From Rhizophagus irregularis (Eukaryota > Glomeromycota > Glomeromycetes > Glomerales > Glomeraceae), in assembly GCF_026210795.1 (NCBI RefSeq), contig NC_089429.1, forward strand, positions 6,915,001 through 6,979,000: a DNA stretch of 64,000 nucleotides, written 5' to 3'. The number at the start of each line of letters is the position of its first letter. Position 1 is the first letter of the stretch. The notes under the pieces are model-generated. The model searched no databases. It was not told the origin of the DNA and was given only the letters and a program-made list of their open reading frames with translations. Below are positions 10,078-21,502 of this stretch, in pieces. The position numbers and the translations under genes were made by a program.

Positions 10078-12094
10078 TTAAAAAACTATTATTTTTATTT
10101 TTATCTTAAATATTTCACGCTAAAAAAATACCACTAAATTTTGACAAAATAAAAAAAAATTGGAATTTTTTTTTTCTTTTGCGCTTGTTACTTTGTCTAA
10201 TTTGTTTATATTCAGTTGATAAAAAAAAGGTTCATTTAGTCATGATGCATGTAAAAATGAATATATCAAATCCTGCAACAATCTTTCCTTTTTTAAAAAA
10301 CCATTGATAAAATTTGATAAGTCCTTCCGTACAAATTCCGGATATAATATATACTATATAAATAAAAATTATTAATCTGTAATACTTTAATTGCATGTCT
10401 TTTTAAACAAGTTTTTTTTTTTGAGACTCAATTTGGTTCACAAATATAATATGCATAATTTTTTTTTTTTACATCAGTCATTCAAAGTTAGTTGAAAAAA
10501 AAGGATAAGGATCATATTACTAATAAAAATCTTATTACTAATAGATTGTAAAACTATAAAAAAAAACATACTTTACTTTTTGTTATCAATCACTTTTTCT
10601 AATGGATTCTTCTTTTTTTTTAAAAGAATTCTGTAAATCATGTAACAATTGTAACATTACCTTATCTTTATCAAGAATTGGCGTTTTCCGTTCATTCGAG
10701 AACGTGTTTACCATAAATATAAAATAAAATAAAATAAAATAAAATAAAAAAGATAAAAAAGATAAAAGATAAAAAAAAAAAAAAATTTTTTTTTAAAGTT
10801 ACTCCTATCGCATTGATCATTTGATGCCATTAAATTACTCACTTGTATTACCGTTATTTATTAAAATTATTTACGTTCTTTCACATTAAAAAAACAATTT
10901 ATTATATTTATTTATTGAATGTTTGGTATTTGTTCTCAAATTGTTCTCTTTCGATTGCCTTTTACAGAAATTTGTAGTGTCACGAAACAGGCAACAAAGT
11001 TATACAATGTTATACAATGAATCATCTAAATGGAATTAATTGGATCACTACTGCGGTGATTGAAGTTCATTCCAAAAAAATCCAGCCGATGTTTCCAGAT
11101 TAGGATAAATTTTATAAAACATCGATTTAACCATATATGACTTTATATAAAATATACCAAAATTCCTATTCATTGAAGTTATTGTAAATAAAAAATGTAA
11201 ATAAATAAACAGGATATTTTTTTTTATTCCCACCCATGATTAGTAAATAAACCTTAAGCGTCCCAATTAAAAAGGAAAATACGTACCTAATTGGTTTATT
11301 CTATGAAAAAGAAAAAATTAACAATTTATTACTTTTTATTAATAAAAACAAATATTCAATCAAAAATTAGAAATATTGATAACACTGCGAACTTTAATCT
11401 GATAAATTGTCGTGAAACATTAATTGCAGTTTAAACCATTGTCTGTTCTAATGACTTCGAAGAATAAAAGTGAAGAACAATAGGTTTCATTTTTGTCCTA
11501 TCTTGATAAAATAATTTTCTTTGGTAGGATGTTCATGGATTGTAAAAGAAAAAAAATGAAAAACCTGCTGATAAATCATCGTAATACAGCTGGATACATC
11601 ACCTGCTGGACACATTACCTGCAATTTAGAAAAAAAAAAATCTCACAAACAAGTTTTTTTGATAATAATGACACTATTTCGTATTCCCTTATCTCTTCTT
11701 ATCTTTTTTATTAACCAAATTTATCATTTCATTAGATGTTTACAGGAGAAAAATTTGTTTCATATTAATTCATTCAATGATAAAATTGTTAAGTTTATTG
11801 TTGTAATCCTATAATACTCTATAATAGTGTTATTAAATTCAGATGAAATATTATAAGTATTTATCTATAAAAAAAAAGAATTGAATAAACTGCATGTCAA
11901 TCAAAAAGTTATTTCAACTTTTCTTATAGATAATCTTACCGAATATAAATATTATAAGGATGTTGAAATAGTTATAGTAAATAGGCCTTATAAAAAGACT
12001 AAGGTATTTTTCCTCAAAAAATTCAAAAATTCAAAAAATCAGAATTATTTTCGCCCTACTTAATTCTATAAATTTTTTAAATCATCATGGAATC
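9813..12094. other. AT-rich non-coding stretch with microsatellites
   Basis: There is a (TA)n run at about 10039-10074 and AAAAT and AAAAAAGAT runs at 10716-10775. Several 60-70 codon frames (11048-11233, 11493-11714, 11881-12063) have no domain or plausible composition, and I do not regard them as genes. Confidence 0.55.
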
Positions 12095-12097
12095 TTA

Positions 12098-12230
12098 GGG
12101 CAGTGACATTTATTATGTAATATCCATTTGTTATAAGTTTTAATATAAAATCTTATGTTCCATGATTATATATATTAAGACCTTTCTTTACTCCCCGCCC
12201 TAAAATATTACGTAATAAATGCCATTGCCC
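12098..12230. mobile_element. 133 bp TTA-flanked inverted-repeat element (MITE)
   Basis: The terminal inverted repeats are about 25 bases: GGGCAGTGACATTTATTA.. at the left and GGGCAATGGCATTTATTA.. in reverse complement at the right, with three mismatches. TTA flanks both sides (12095-12097 and 12231-12233). A TTA target duplication with GGG-starting termini fits PIF/Harbinger-type non-autonomous elements. The class is inference from termini alone. Confidence 0.65.
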
Positions 12231-12244
12231 TTACTATTACGATT

Positions 12245-12776
12245 TTGAAGATTCCGAATATCAACAATTTCAACAACAATTTCAACAACTTCAACAACTT
12301 CAACAACTTCAACATCTTCAACAATTTCAACAATTTCAACTTTCGACATTATCAACAATGTCAACAATTTCAACAATTTCAATTTCAACTTTCGACATTA
12401 TCAACAATGTCAACAATATCAACAACCTCAGCAACCTCATTTGTTACGGACAAAGTGACAAACCTTTTTTTCGACTCGGTCGTACGAAATCAATTAAGTA
12501 AATTTACAGTATAATTTTCACACTCATGATTTATTTCCAATTATGTCAATTTAACTTATTTTCGTGTCATTTTTCTTAATACTCCATTCATTAATATTAT
12601 AGCGAAATTATTCTTAAAAAAATGCAAAGAAAAAGAATTAGCAGGTCTAATATTAATTCTAAAAGTACTGCCTCGCTCTCAACATCAGTTAGAAGGTTAA
12701 CTTGCATTAAAACGTGATGAACTCAAAGACGAACAACTTTCAAATAAAGCAGCTGTTCAAGAAATTTTTTTCTAAT
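12245..12776 (+). pseudogene. decayed two-exon gene remnant after an AAC/TTC microsatellite
   Basis: A frame through a CAACAATTTCAACAACTTC repeat (about 12260-12420) becomes ordinary coding sequence, FVTDKVTNLFFDSVVRNQL. A GTAAAT donor at 12498 and a TATTATAG acceptor ending at 12602 define a 105-base intron. Splicing continues in frame as TKLFLKKCKEKELAGLILIL and KVLPRSQHQLEG, then a TAA at 12698. The same frame stays open beyond the stop (LALKRDELKDEQLSNKAAVQ) to 12776, so the stop looks like a later mutation. The frame has no ATG at its beginning. I do not recognise the product. Confidence 0.4.
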
Positions 12777-13562
12777 AATGAGATCAATCAGGACTTTCGT
12801 TATACAAGAAACGTACAAAACCTATTTCTCCAGGTAAAAGCTCACAATAGGATGAAAAGCAACGACAAATGAAACGGACGCGTCAAAAATTTGGAAAATG
12901 TTGTCTGAAGAAGAAAAAAAAACAGTATAAATGCTTTTGATGGCCAAAAATTGGGCCAACCAGTTATTGATATTTTCTCGCATTTATATTAAAGATTTGC
13001 GAGATATAATCTCGTACATTCAATTTTTTTACAATTCGATCGACCATTACATGATTCTATCGATTATTTTTAATTTTAACAAGTAAACATTTAACATAAC
13101 AGGGACCTTCTGATAATTAATAAAAAAAATATAAATCACAAATTAAATTATATATCTTTATTAAATAAATTGTTTAATACGTGTATCATGAATGCTAAAG
13201 CAACCACAGTTTAAGTTTATCTCAAATCTGCTTTTTTTTAAAAAGTTTTTTCGTTTTAATAAAAAAAATGAATTTTTTATTTATTTAATAAAATAATAAA
13301 AAAAAAACAATTCGTCAAGAACTTGTATTTACTATGTTACGTGTATTTTTAAACAAAAACTTCAGTTTAGGGTGCATACTATCACGTTTATTTAAAAAAA
13401 TAATGCAATTTATTATTAAAAAAAAATTTTACTATGAATAGTATGATCCGAAATAATATAATAAAAAAATATATATAACTTATTAAAGCTTTCGTTCCTA
13501 TAAAATTCAAGTTTTTAAATTCATTTTTTTAATTTTTTTCCCAAAATATAAAGTAAAGGTTT
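12777..13562. other. AT-rich stretch without recognisable genes
   Basis: The first 150 bases may be further decayed exon material (YTRNVQNLF-like frame). The rest shows homopolymer-rich DNA only. Confidence 0.5.
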
Positions 13563-13565
13563 TTA

Positions 13566-13739
13566 CCCTATAAAAAAGTTTGTGCTAAATTTGTGCCAAA
13601 TGGGTTAATCATACGATATTTGTTTGGAATTTGTTCAATTTGTTCGAATTTTATATTATATTTTTAGTACAAATTTCGAATAAATGTTGTATGATTAGCC
13701 CGTTTTGGCACAAATTTAGCACAACCCTTTTTTATAGGG
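13566..13739. mobile_element. 174 bp TTA-flanked palindromic MITE
   Basis: The left end is CCCTATAAAAAAGTTTGTGC and the right end in reverse complement is CCCTATAAAAAAGGGTTGTG. The following TAAATTTGTGCCAAA..GGGTTAATCATAC pairs with its complement on the right arm, so roughly 70 bases per side are inverted. TTA stands at 13563-13565 and 13740-13742. The CCCTATAAAA end motif is also seen at 7413, 15567 and 26718, as single ends. Confidence 0.65.
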
Positions 13740-13742
13740 TTA

Positions 13743-14454
13743 TTTTTCATCTGATCACGTATAAGAAATTAAAATTTTGTATCAGTTTACATATTATACA
13801 AATAAATACTATTTGGATAAAATTAATACATACCTATTAATTTTTTTATTTATTTTATTTCATTACAATCTGAAACAGATACATAAAATTTACACACTAA
13901 CTATCTGACGTCACATATTCAACTAGTAATAGTGCACATCCCATAATAAAAGAAGGGTAAGAAGAAAAAAAATCTAAAGAAGAAAAAAGTAAAGTAAAAT
14001 CTAAAGAAAAATCAAATAAATTTAACCTAGGTACATTATGTAAAAAATTAGAGCTAGCAAAATATATCCACATAGTGTCATCCGTCAGTATTTTGGCCGG
14101 CGTTAAGTATTGTAAGAGTTACGATAAAAATAATTGTAACGTTCTCGACGCGTGTTTTTTCGGTCGGAGATTGTTTGAATCGGTCGAATCTTGGTGCGAT
14201 TTTTTGTTGTTTTGCGGGCTCGAAATTTCTTGAAAGAGTTTTCGTTAATATTGTAACGATATTTCCACTCCGCAAATATCTGTGCATATATCATAATGTA
14301 AATAATATACTAAATTATAAACGAAGATTAATAAAAGTTTTTTGAGAAGTTTGTCTGTGCTGATGGGCGGAAAGTGGCTATCAAGTCTTTTGGTATTAGG
14401 TTCAATAAAAAGGTGGTTAATGTCTTGTTTTCTATAATCGTAGAAATATCTATC
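13743..14454. other. non-coding stretch with GC-richer segment
   Basis: 14078-14294 is notably GC-richer and can be read on the minus strand in two overlapping frames. One starts with ATG at 14294 and is Arg/Lys-rich (KKFRARKTTKNRTKIRPIQT). It lies directly downstream of the LINE RNase H pseudogene and is probably its 3' region. Otherwise nothing is recognised. Confidence 0.45.
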
Positions 14455-15185
14455 TTAATGCATCCAATTAAAAAAGTTACAGCGATGAAAACTGTCTTCA
14501 GGGGTGAGAAAGGTCCAGAATAAATCTTTGTGTTTCTGGAAGATTGATATTGAACGTCCCGGAAAATTCCGGTTGAGAATGTCTAGTGTAGGAAGGTTTA
14601 AAGATGATGATTTCATTTTCCAACTTTCTAGTTTACTTAATAGTACGAGCGAACTCGGCGAAGTAGCTCGGTCAAAAGGATTATATAATATCCAGATGTG
14701 AGTGTAACGCCAGTCAGTATAATCGGCAATTGTTAATTCTTTGATCAACGCTAAAGATTTGTATGATAGGTGATGTTCAAAACGACGATAGTTAATGAGT
14801 TTCTTTAGGGTTTTGCAGATATTTCTGTCGATAGTAAATTCCTGATTGAATTCGAGCGTGCTTTTACTTTTTTCAGAGTAACCGTGAGATTTAAAGTTTT
14901 GATGACTTGTTTTATGCCAAATTAAAAGGTTGTTAATTTTCTGGAAACGTCTGTTTTTCAGAGAATTGAGCGGCGAGTAAAAGGTGTGGATAGTAGCTTG
15001 TGAGTCTGTAAATATTTCTTCTGTACTATTAGGAGGACAAATTAATAGTATAGAAAAGATCGCGAACGTTTCTGCTTTTGTGGAGTTAGCTCACTGCTCG
15101 AGAGATTCTTTGTGTGAAAGTGTGATGGTAGTCGATACATTCCTATAATTATTAATAGTAAAATTTCGTAATTAACTTTAGTTCA
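14455..15185 (-). pseudogene. LINE RNase H domain pseudogene
   Basis: On the minus strand one frame reads STTITLSHKESLEQ, stop, ANSTKAETFAIFSIL, then STEEIFTDSQATIHTFY, and on through a leucine-rich C-terminal region ending ..FHRCNFFNWMH at 14455. KAE..AI and the TDSQA motif are the Glu and Asp strands of type I RNase H as found behind LINE reverse transcriptases. The TGA between EQ and ANSTKAE sits where related sequences have Trp, so a TGG to TGA change is likely. The N-terminal DGS strand and the reverse transcriptase are absent. It is a different, older family from the copy at 1513-3777. Confidence 0.6.
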
Positions 15186-16173
15186 TCACGTGATATAATT
15201 TAGAGAAATTTATTGGGTAAACACCACTCTGTTGAAACAATTTTTTTTAACCTTATATTGCCTTATTGTAAATAACAAAAAAAATTTGTTTATTGCAAAT
15301 AAATTGTTACACAATTTTATAGTTTCTCTATAAAAATATTATCCAAACACTTGTTCAGTTTTTTGTTCGGAAAATCGACCCCGTTCCGAACATTTACTTG
15401 ACATTTATTGAACATTTATCATGATATTGTACGCTTTTTATGTGGTCAAAAATTCTCAATCTCCGCATCTTGTATTAAATTGTAACAAATATTGTATAAT
15501 AGCGTGCGAGTGTCCGGAAAATTTGACCCCATTCCGAATATTTATCGGACAAACATTTTTTATAGGGTTTTGTAAAACATCTAGCTACGCCAACTTCTAA
15601 ACTCTAAAGGGTGTAGAGTTTTCTGAAAAATAAAAAATAAAAAATATGAAAATTACAATAAAAAAAATCAAAGTTCATGAGAATTTTAAATTAAATTTTG
15701 TGTTGATTGTCATTTATTTTGTCAAATAAATAAATAAAAAATTCTAACTTAAACAGTATATATATCTACCAAAAATACACTAACAATATAATCTATTATG
15801 ACGCAATAAATAGTAAAGCAATATAATATAAAATAATATAAAATAGTATAATACAATAAAAATAATAAAATAAAAATCGTTTCATTGGTAATTAGTAATT
15901 ACTTAAAACAAAAAAAAAATCATATGAAAAAATTAAAAAATAAAATAAAATAAATAAATTTTTTTTAGAAATAATTAAATCACCGTCACCTGTACTACCA
16001 CGTTTAATGTACTATTTATATTGTATTCTTTGTATATTGTCGCACAGAACAATCCAATTTGGAAAATTTACCGGAGTTGATTCCGATTCCGATGTACATA
16101 AATAAATTATAATTTTCGTCTTCGTTGTTTTCGTTGTTTTCGTTTTTTTTTTTTTTTGAATTTTTGAATAAAA
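15186..16173. other. non-coding upstream region of the F-box gene
   Basis: 15326-15567 is a small repeat. It starts CTCTATAAAAA, ends TTTTTTATAGGG, and contains two direct copies of a GTYCGGAAAATYKACCCC module, followed by ATTCCGAAYATTTA. Further on are A/T homopolymers, and a GTTTTCGTTGTTTTCG run (16120-16145) lies just before the start codon. Confidence 0.5.
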
Positions 16174-17673
16174 ATGTCCAAACTCGGCAAAGACATTCTT
16201 ATCTTAATATTTGAAGAATTACAAGATAATTCAAAATCCTTTTTTCCATGTTTAATGGTTAATAGACTTTGGTGTGAAACAGCTGTTCCAATTTTATGGA
16301 GGGACCCTTGGTCTTATAGCGGTATCGATTATGGAAATAAAAGCTATTTATTTACCATTATTACCAACTATTTTTTTGATAATATTAAAAAATTTATAAC
16401 AGAGGAAAGAATCCAATTGTCTTCAGTTTTAGTTAAATCCACCCTGTTTGATTATTTATCCTTCTGCAGAAGTATCAACGTAAATACTATAAATAGTATA
16501 ATTTCTATTGGATCAACTTTAGCTTATAACCAATTTATTATGCAACAAGAATTTTATTATTTCTTTATAAAAAAATGTCCAAAGTTGAAATATTTGAATA
16601 CGAAATCAATTAAGCATCAAATATTTTACTTTCCAGAAGCTAAGACTTGTCTTGGATCACTTTGTGAATTAGAATTTGATACATCTATTGATTCAACATA
16701 CTTTTATGGATTATCACGTTTCTGTCAACGTATACAGAAACTCGTCATTATTAATAAGGACACAAAACTTAATCATGGGGTTGTTAAATTAATTGAAGTT
16801 CAGAAGAGCTTAAAGCATTTTGAGTGGAAAGATTGTTTTTATGGTGAATATTTTGCGAAAGATGATCCATACGAACAAATTCTTATTGTTCTGGAAAAGA
16901 AAGCAGGAAGTCTCAATTATCTAAGATTATCGTTCCAATATGTGTTAAATTATGAACATACATTATTGTTAGAGATACTTCCAAAATTTTATAAACTAAA
17001 GATATTAATAATTGATCACTATCTTCGTCTTAATAAAGAACAATTAGAACAATCAGAAAAATTGGAAAAGCAGCCCGAACTTGAAATCCTTAATGTAGAA
17101 CGTAATAGATTAAATACAGTTTCTAATATAATTAAAAATAGTGGAGGGCGTCTCAAAAAAATTTTATTCAAACCTTATTCCACTTCCGACTTTGAAACTG
17201 CTGACGAGAACTTTAATGAAAGTTCTCTCAATTTTATTCGTATAGTTTATGAAAATTGTCCTTCAATAGAATATTTGTCAATTTTATTTTCACCAACAAA
17301 GGAAAATTTCACTGAACTCGAAAAATTACTAAAAAGATGCCAAAATTTAAAGTCATTATTAATATTAATATTCGATACTAGCTTTAATGATTACGAAGAC
17401 CATTTAAAGTATGGGGAAGAACTATTAAAAATATTAATTAGATCGGCACCGACTAATTTTAAAGAAATTATATGTGATAGTGAATTCAAATTTTCTTTAA
17501 AAATGATGGAAGAATTCTTAGTAAATTGGAAAGATAGACGTGCACTTACTATATTTACTGTAATTGATCCTTCATCCATCATAGAAGAGGATTTTACAGA
17601 ATTAATCAATAAACATAAAAGTAATGGGGTAGTTAAAAAGTTTATTTATGATAATCCAATTCATGATTTATAA
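16174..17673 (+). CDS. F-box protein with leucine-rich repeat-like C terminus
   Basis: A single-exon frame of 499 codons starts with ATG at 16174, a few bases after an in-frame AT-rich leader. The N terminus (about residues 3-45: LGKDILILIFEEL..FFPCLMVNRLWCETAVPILWRDPW) is a typical F-box, the three-helix motif that binds Skp1 in SCF ubiquitin ligases. The rest is a run of degenerate leucine-rich repeats with recurring LK.L.I and LE.L.I patterns, probably the substrate-binding part. This architecture is strongly expanded in arbuscular mycorrhizal fungi (family knowledge). There is no signal peptide or membrane segment. The frame is intact and its codon use is A/T-biased like that of the genome. 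AATAAA-like signals follow (17763-17768). The substrate is unknown. Confidence 0.88.
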   Translation: MSKLGKDILILIFEELQDNSKSFFPCLMVNRLWCETAVPILWRDPWSYSGIDYGNKSYLFTIITNYFFDNIKKFITEERIQLSSVLVKSTLFDYLSFCRSINVNTINSIISIGSTLAYNQFIMQQEFYYFFIKKCPKLKYLNTKSIKHQIFYFPEAKTCLGSLCELEFDTSIDSTYFYGLSRFCQRIQKLVIINKDTKLNHGVVKLIEVQKSLKHFEWKDCFYGEYFAKDDPYEQILIVLEKKAGSLNYLRLSFQYVLNYEHTLLLEILPKFYKLKILIIDHYLRLNKEQLEQSEKLEKQPELEILNVERNRLNTVSNIIKNSGGRLKKILFKPYSTSDFETADENFNESSLNFIRIVYENCPSIEYLSILFSPTKENFTELEKLLKRCQNLKSLLILIFDTSFNDYEDHLKYGEELLKILIRSAPTNFKEIICDSEFKFSLKMMEEFLVNWKDRRALTIFTVIDPSSIIEEDFTELINKHKSNGVVKKFIYDNPIHDL

Positions 17674-17874
17674 GACAAAATGTTAAAATCAAATTAACAA
17701 GAATTCAAAGTATTATTTGTAAAAATCTGCAGTATAATAATACGATGTAGATAAGAGCTGATTAATAAATTATTTTCTAACATTTTTGAACTTTTTTACA
17801 TTTACATGGCACTTGATGGTTTAAATATTGATTTGTTTTTAACGGAAAAAAATAAAGTATTAAAGTAGTACGTA

Positions 17875-17944
17875 ATGTTAAGGCAGATTACAAAATTAGT
17901 AAGTTCTGAATGTTAAGGCAGATTACAAAATTAGTAAGTTCTGG
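17875..17944. repeat. exact 35 bp tandem duplication
   Basis: ATGTTAAGGCAGATTACAAA and the following 15 bases occur twice head to tail (17875-17909 and 17910-17944), differing at most in the last base. It is a very recent local duplication. Confidence 0.9.
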
Positions 17945-18087
17945 GAATATTAGAAACTCTACCACGCTTAATTGGTCATGGGCCACCCAAAAACTTGTAA
18001 TGGTTGCGATACTAACAGTTAATATTTATTTTGTGAAAATCAAAAAATTTTTTTTTTAAAAAAAATAATTAATTTACTATCTTATCT

Positions 18088-18118
18088 AAATCCACGTACG
18101 TGGAACTTACGTGGATTT
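18088..18118. repeat. 11 bp inverted repeat (hairpin) AAATCCACGTA/TACGTGGATTT
   Basis: Perfect arms with a 9-base spacer that itself contains CGTGG. Confidence 0.7.
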
Positions 18119-18325
18119 TTAATTTGTATTTCATATCAGTTACTAAAATTTTAACACCCTTGAAACTTGTCCGAACTGCCCATCGTTTATTACCAATATA
18201 TTCTTGTTCTTCTACAATTCTCAATGTTTTCGCGTAGTATTAATTTGTGATCTTTAAATAATTGATTTTTTGATCGTAATCATCATCACTTGTTGAACCC
18301 TTGCAATTGAAAGTTGGGTACATTT

Positions 18326-19100
18326 TACGGTGTACCGTTTGGATGAAAAGTGCCAAAATTTCGAAAAATTGATTTTTCGAATTTTTGAATTTTAAAATCT
18401 CCTTATAAGGAGATTCTCCTTATAAGGAAAATCTCCTTTTATGGCAATGTAACGTTACACAAATATCCAAATAAGGAAGTCGGTGTTACCAAATTTCCTT
18501 TTTTGGACGTTTTGTGTAACGTAGATCTATCCTATAAAAGGAAAATTTCCTTATAAGGCGATTTCAAAAGTTCAAAATTTCAAAATTTCAAAATTTCAAA
18601 AAAAAATTACCATAAAAGGAAATTTTTTTAAGATTTTTGAAATTTCGAAATTTCGAAATTTTGAATTTGAAAATCGCCTTTTAAGGAAATTTTCCTTTTA
18701 TGTAAGGGATCTACGTCGCACAATATTTAATTTATAGTGCCAGCCAGAATTATAATCTCCTTATACAGAAATTTTGTTTAAAAATATTTTTTTAACAAAT
18801 CTGGTGGCTAAACTATTTACCCGAATTCCGAAATCATGTGATTGTAATTCTGGCCGGAATTATAATTGATTTTATTAATTTTACAGTTACTTGTGATCAA
18901 TTTTTCAAAAAAGGAAATATTTAATTTCTACCAAAAATTGGAGTAATCCTGGGCGGATTTAAGAAAATTATTAATGTAACGTTACACAAATTTCCAAAAA
19001 AGGAAATTTTACTTCTCGCAAAAAATTGGAAATTTGGTTTCACAAATACTCCAAAAAAGGAAATTTATATGGAGATCACTTAATTCCGGCCAGCATTATA
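18326..19100 (+). repeat. left terminal inverted repeat of the 3.9 kb element
   Basis: Ends inside at ..CCGGCCAGCATTATA, mirrored at 21503. Carries the extra block with GGCCGGAATTATAATTGATT (about 18840-18915) that the right arm lacks. Confidence 0.8.
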
Positions 19101-20129
19101 GCTTAATTATAGTGTGATAATTTTTTTAATATTCTTTTTAATATTCTTTTATATTCTTTAATTTTTATTTAATTTATTAGTAGTATTACTACAAAATTTT
19201 TTTTTTCATGATTTTTTGGCTAGCATTATGAACCATATGATAAATAAAATCATAATAAATAGATTTTAATTACTGAAAAAATTCTGTTTTTAGAATACTT
19301 ATAAAAATGGAAATGTAAAGAGTATTTAAAGTATTTATTATATAAGGAAATAAATTTTTGCTATAATTATATAAGAAAAATTTTGTAATAATACTAAAAA
19401 AGCTATTTATTATAGACATTATACTTTCTATTTTTTATTTTCAATAATTAATCTGTTATTATTTATTATTAGCTAGTGGTAATGTTGTAGGCTAAATTTT
19501 AACAATTGTTTAACTGCTAAATTTTATTTTAGATAATTTTACCTAAAATGCAAATTAATAAAATTTTTTTTTTAATAAATTTTTTATATTTTTTCCAATA
19601 AGTCTCTCCAATATTTGCCTTTAATATCCTTTTTATATTATTTTATTATAAGTAAATTTATTCATTACATATATAATGCATTACACTTTCCTTTTTGAAG
19701 AATGTCTAAAGTAGAAGTAAATTATATAATTTCAAAAAAAAATTTTCACCATATATATAAAATAATACAATCTCTTAAACATATATATTAAATGTACTAT
19801 TTTAATCTGCTCTATAAGTTTACTTAAAATACAAAATGAGGTTTTAAATGCCATTTTCAATTTATTTAAATTTTATTTTTTGTTTTTCTATTTTTGGATA
19901 TAATTAGCAAAATCTTTGTTTAAATATAAAGTTAAAAATAGTATTTAAAAACTATTTTTTTTCTTTAAGTAAACTTATAAAACAGATTAAGATATGCTTA
20001 TTTTATGATTTTCAAATTTATATTAATTTTAATTTATAAAAAAAAGAATATTTATTAAAACAATTTATTAAAAAGAAAAGAATATTTATTAAAAAGAATA
20101 TTTATTAAAAAATTTTATTAAAAAGAATA

Positions 20130-21300
20130 TTAAATAAGTTTATTATATATTGTTTTCTTTTCATTAAAAATATGTTTAATATATCACTTAAATACAAATA
20201 TTGAGTTATTAATAAAATCAGTAATAATTATTTTGTATAATTGAAAATTTAATAAAAAAATTAACAAAAAAAATTAAAAAAAATTAAAAAGCTTATTAAA
20301 AAAAATTAAAATGTTTATTAAGAAAAATTAAAAAGTTTATAAAAAAAGTTTATTAAAAAAAATATAAAAATTATTAAAAATTTATTAAAAAGAATATTAT
20401 ATAAGTTTTATCATATATTGCTTTTTCTTTATTAAAAATATTAATATATCGCTTAAATACAGATATTGGAAAATGCTAGCTATTAGTAAAATTGATAATT
20501 ATTTTGTATACAGTCAACCCTTGATATAGTGAATTTTTCAAACAACTATAATAAATTTCCCTTGTTATAATAAATTAACCAATTAAATCTCTTAAAATCT
20601 TCACTATAGCCTTATAGCGAAGTTGAGGTCTAGAATCTAGGGTTTGTTATAATAAGGGTTGATTGTAATTGAAAATTTGATAAAAAAAAAAATTAAAATG
20701 TTCATTAAGAAAAATTAAAAAGTTTATAAAAAAGTTTATTATAATTTATTAAAAAAAATAAAAAAATTATTTAAAAAGAATATTATATAAGTTTTATCAT
20801 ATATTGCTTTCTCTTTATTAAAAACATTAATATATCGTTTAAATACAAATATTGGAAAATGCTAGCCATTAGTAAAATTGATAATCATTTTGTATAATTG
20901 AAAATAATTTGACAAAAAAAAACAAAAATAATTAAAAAGTTTATTAAGAAAGTTAAAAGAAAAAAAAGTTTTTTAAGAAAAATTAAAAAATAAAAATATA
21001 AAAATTTTATAAAAAAATTTATTAAAAAGAATATTAAATAAATTCATTATATATTGTTTTCTTTTTATTAAAAACATATTTAATACATCACTTAAATATA
21101 AATATTTATTTTGTATAATTAAAAATTTGATTAAAAAACAAAAAAAAAATAAAAATTATTAAAAATTTTATTAATATAAATTTTATCATATATTGCTTTT
21201 TCTTCATTAAAAATATGTATTATTCAAATACAAATATTAGAAGATACTAGCCATTAGTAAAATTGATAATTATTTTGCATAATTAAAAAATTAATATAAT
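20130..21300. repeat. five degenerate internal repeats of the 3.9 kb element
   Basis: Each copy contains ATATAAGTTTTATCATATAT, then TGCTTTTTCTTTATTAAAAA, CTTAAATACAAATATTGGAA, and ends ATTATTTTGTATAATTGAAA. Copies begin near 20131, 20390, 20780, 21030 and 21170. Confidence 0.75.
20511..20665. mobile_element. 155 bp TA-flanked MITE (Tc1/pogo-like)
   Basis: The ends are CAGTCAACCCTTGATATAG and, in reverse complement, CAATCAACCCTTATTATAAC. TA is duplicated at 20509-20510 and 20666-20667. The other internal repeats of the host element read ATTTTGTATAATTGAAAA uninterrupted at this point, so they preserve the empty site. TA targeting and CAGTCAACCC-type ends fit the Tc1/mariner/pogo superfamily. 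Confidence 0.85.
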
Positions 21301-21303
21301 GCT

Positions 21304-21346
21304 AATAATAATAATAATAATAATTATTATTATTATTATTATTTTG
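21304..21346. repeat. (TAA)n-(TTA)n inverted microsatellite
   Basis: A run of AAT units is followed directly by ATT units, making one self-complementary block. Confidence 0.85.
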
Positions 21347-21502
21347 ATAATTGCATTCTATTGGATGGATATAGCTTATGATAATTTGTTTATATGGTAT
21401 ATGAACTTAATATTAATAAAGTATATATAGATCATTAAAAAAAAAATTAAAAGTTTATTAAAAAAATTAAATTTTTTTAATTAAAAAAGAATATAAAAAA
21501 TT

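Larger units (their letters stand above)
17674..18325. other. 3' flank of the F-box gene
   Basis: Contains the 35 bp tandem duplication at 17875-17944 and a short inverted repeat at 18088-18118. No gene is recognised. Confidence 0.5.
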
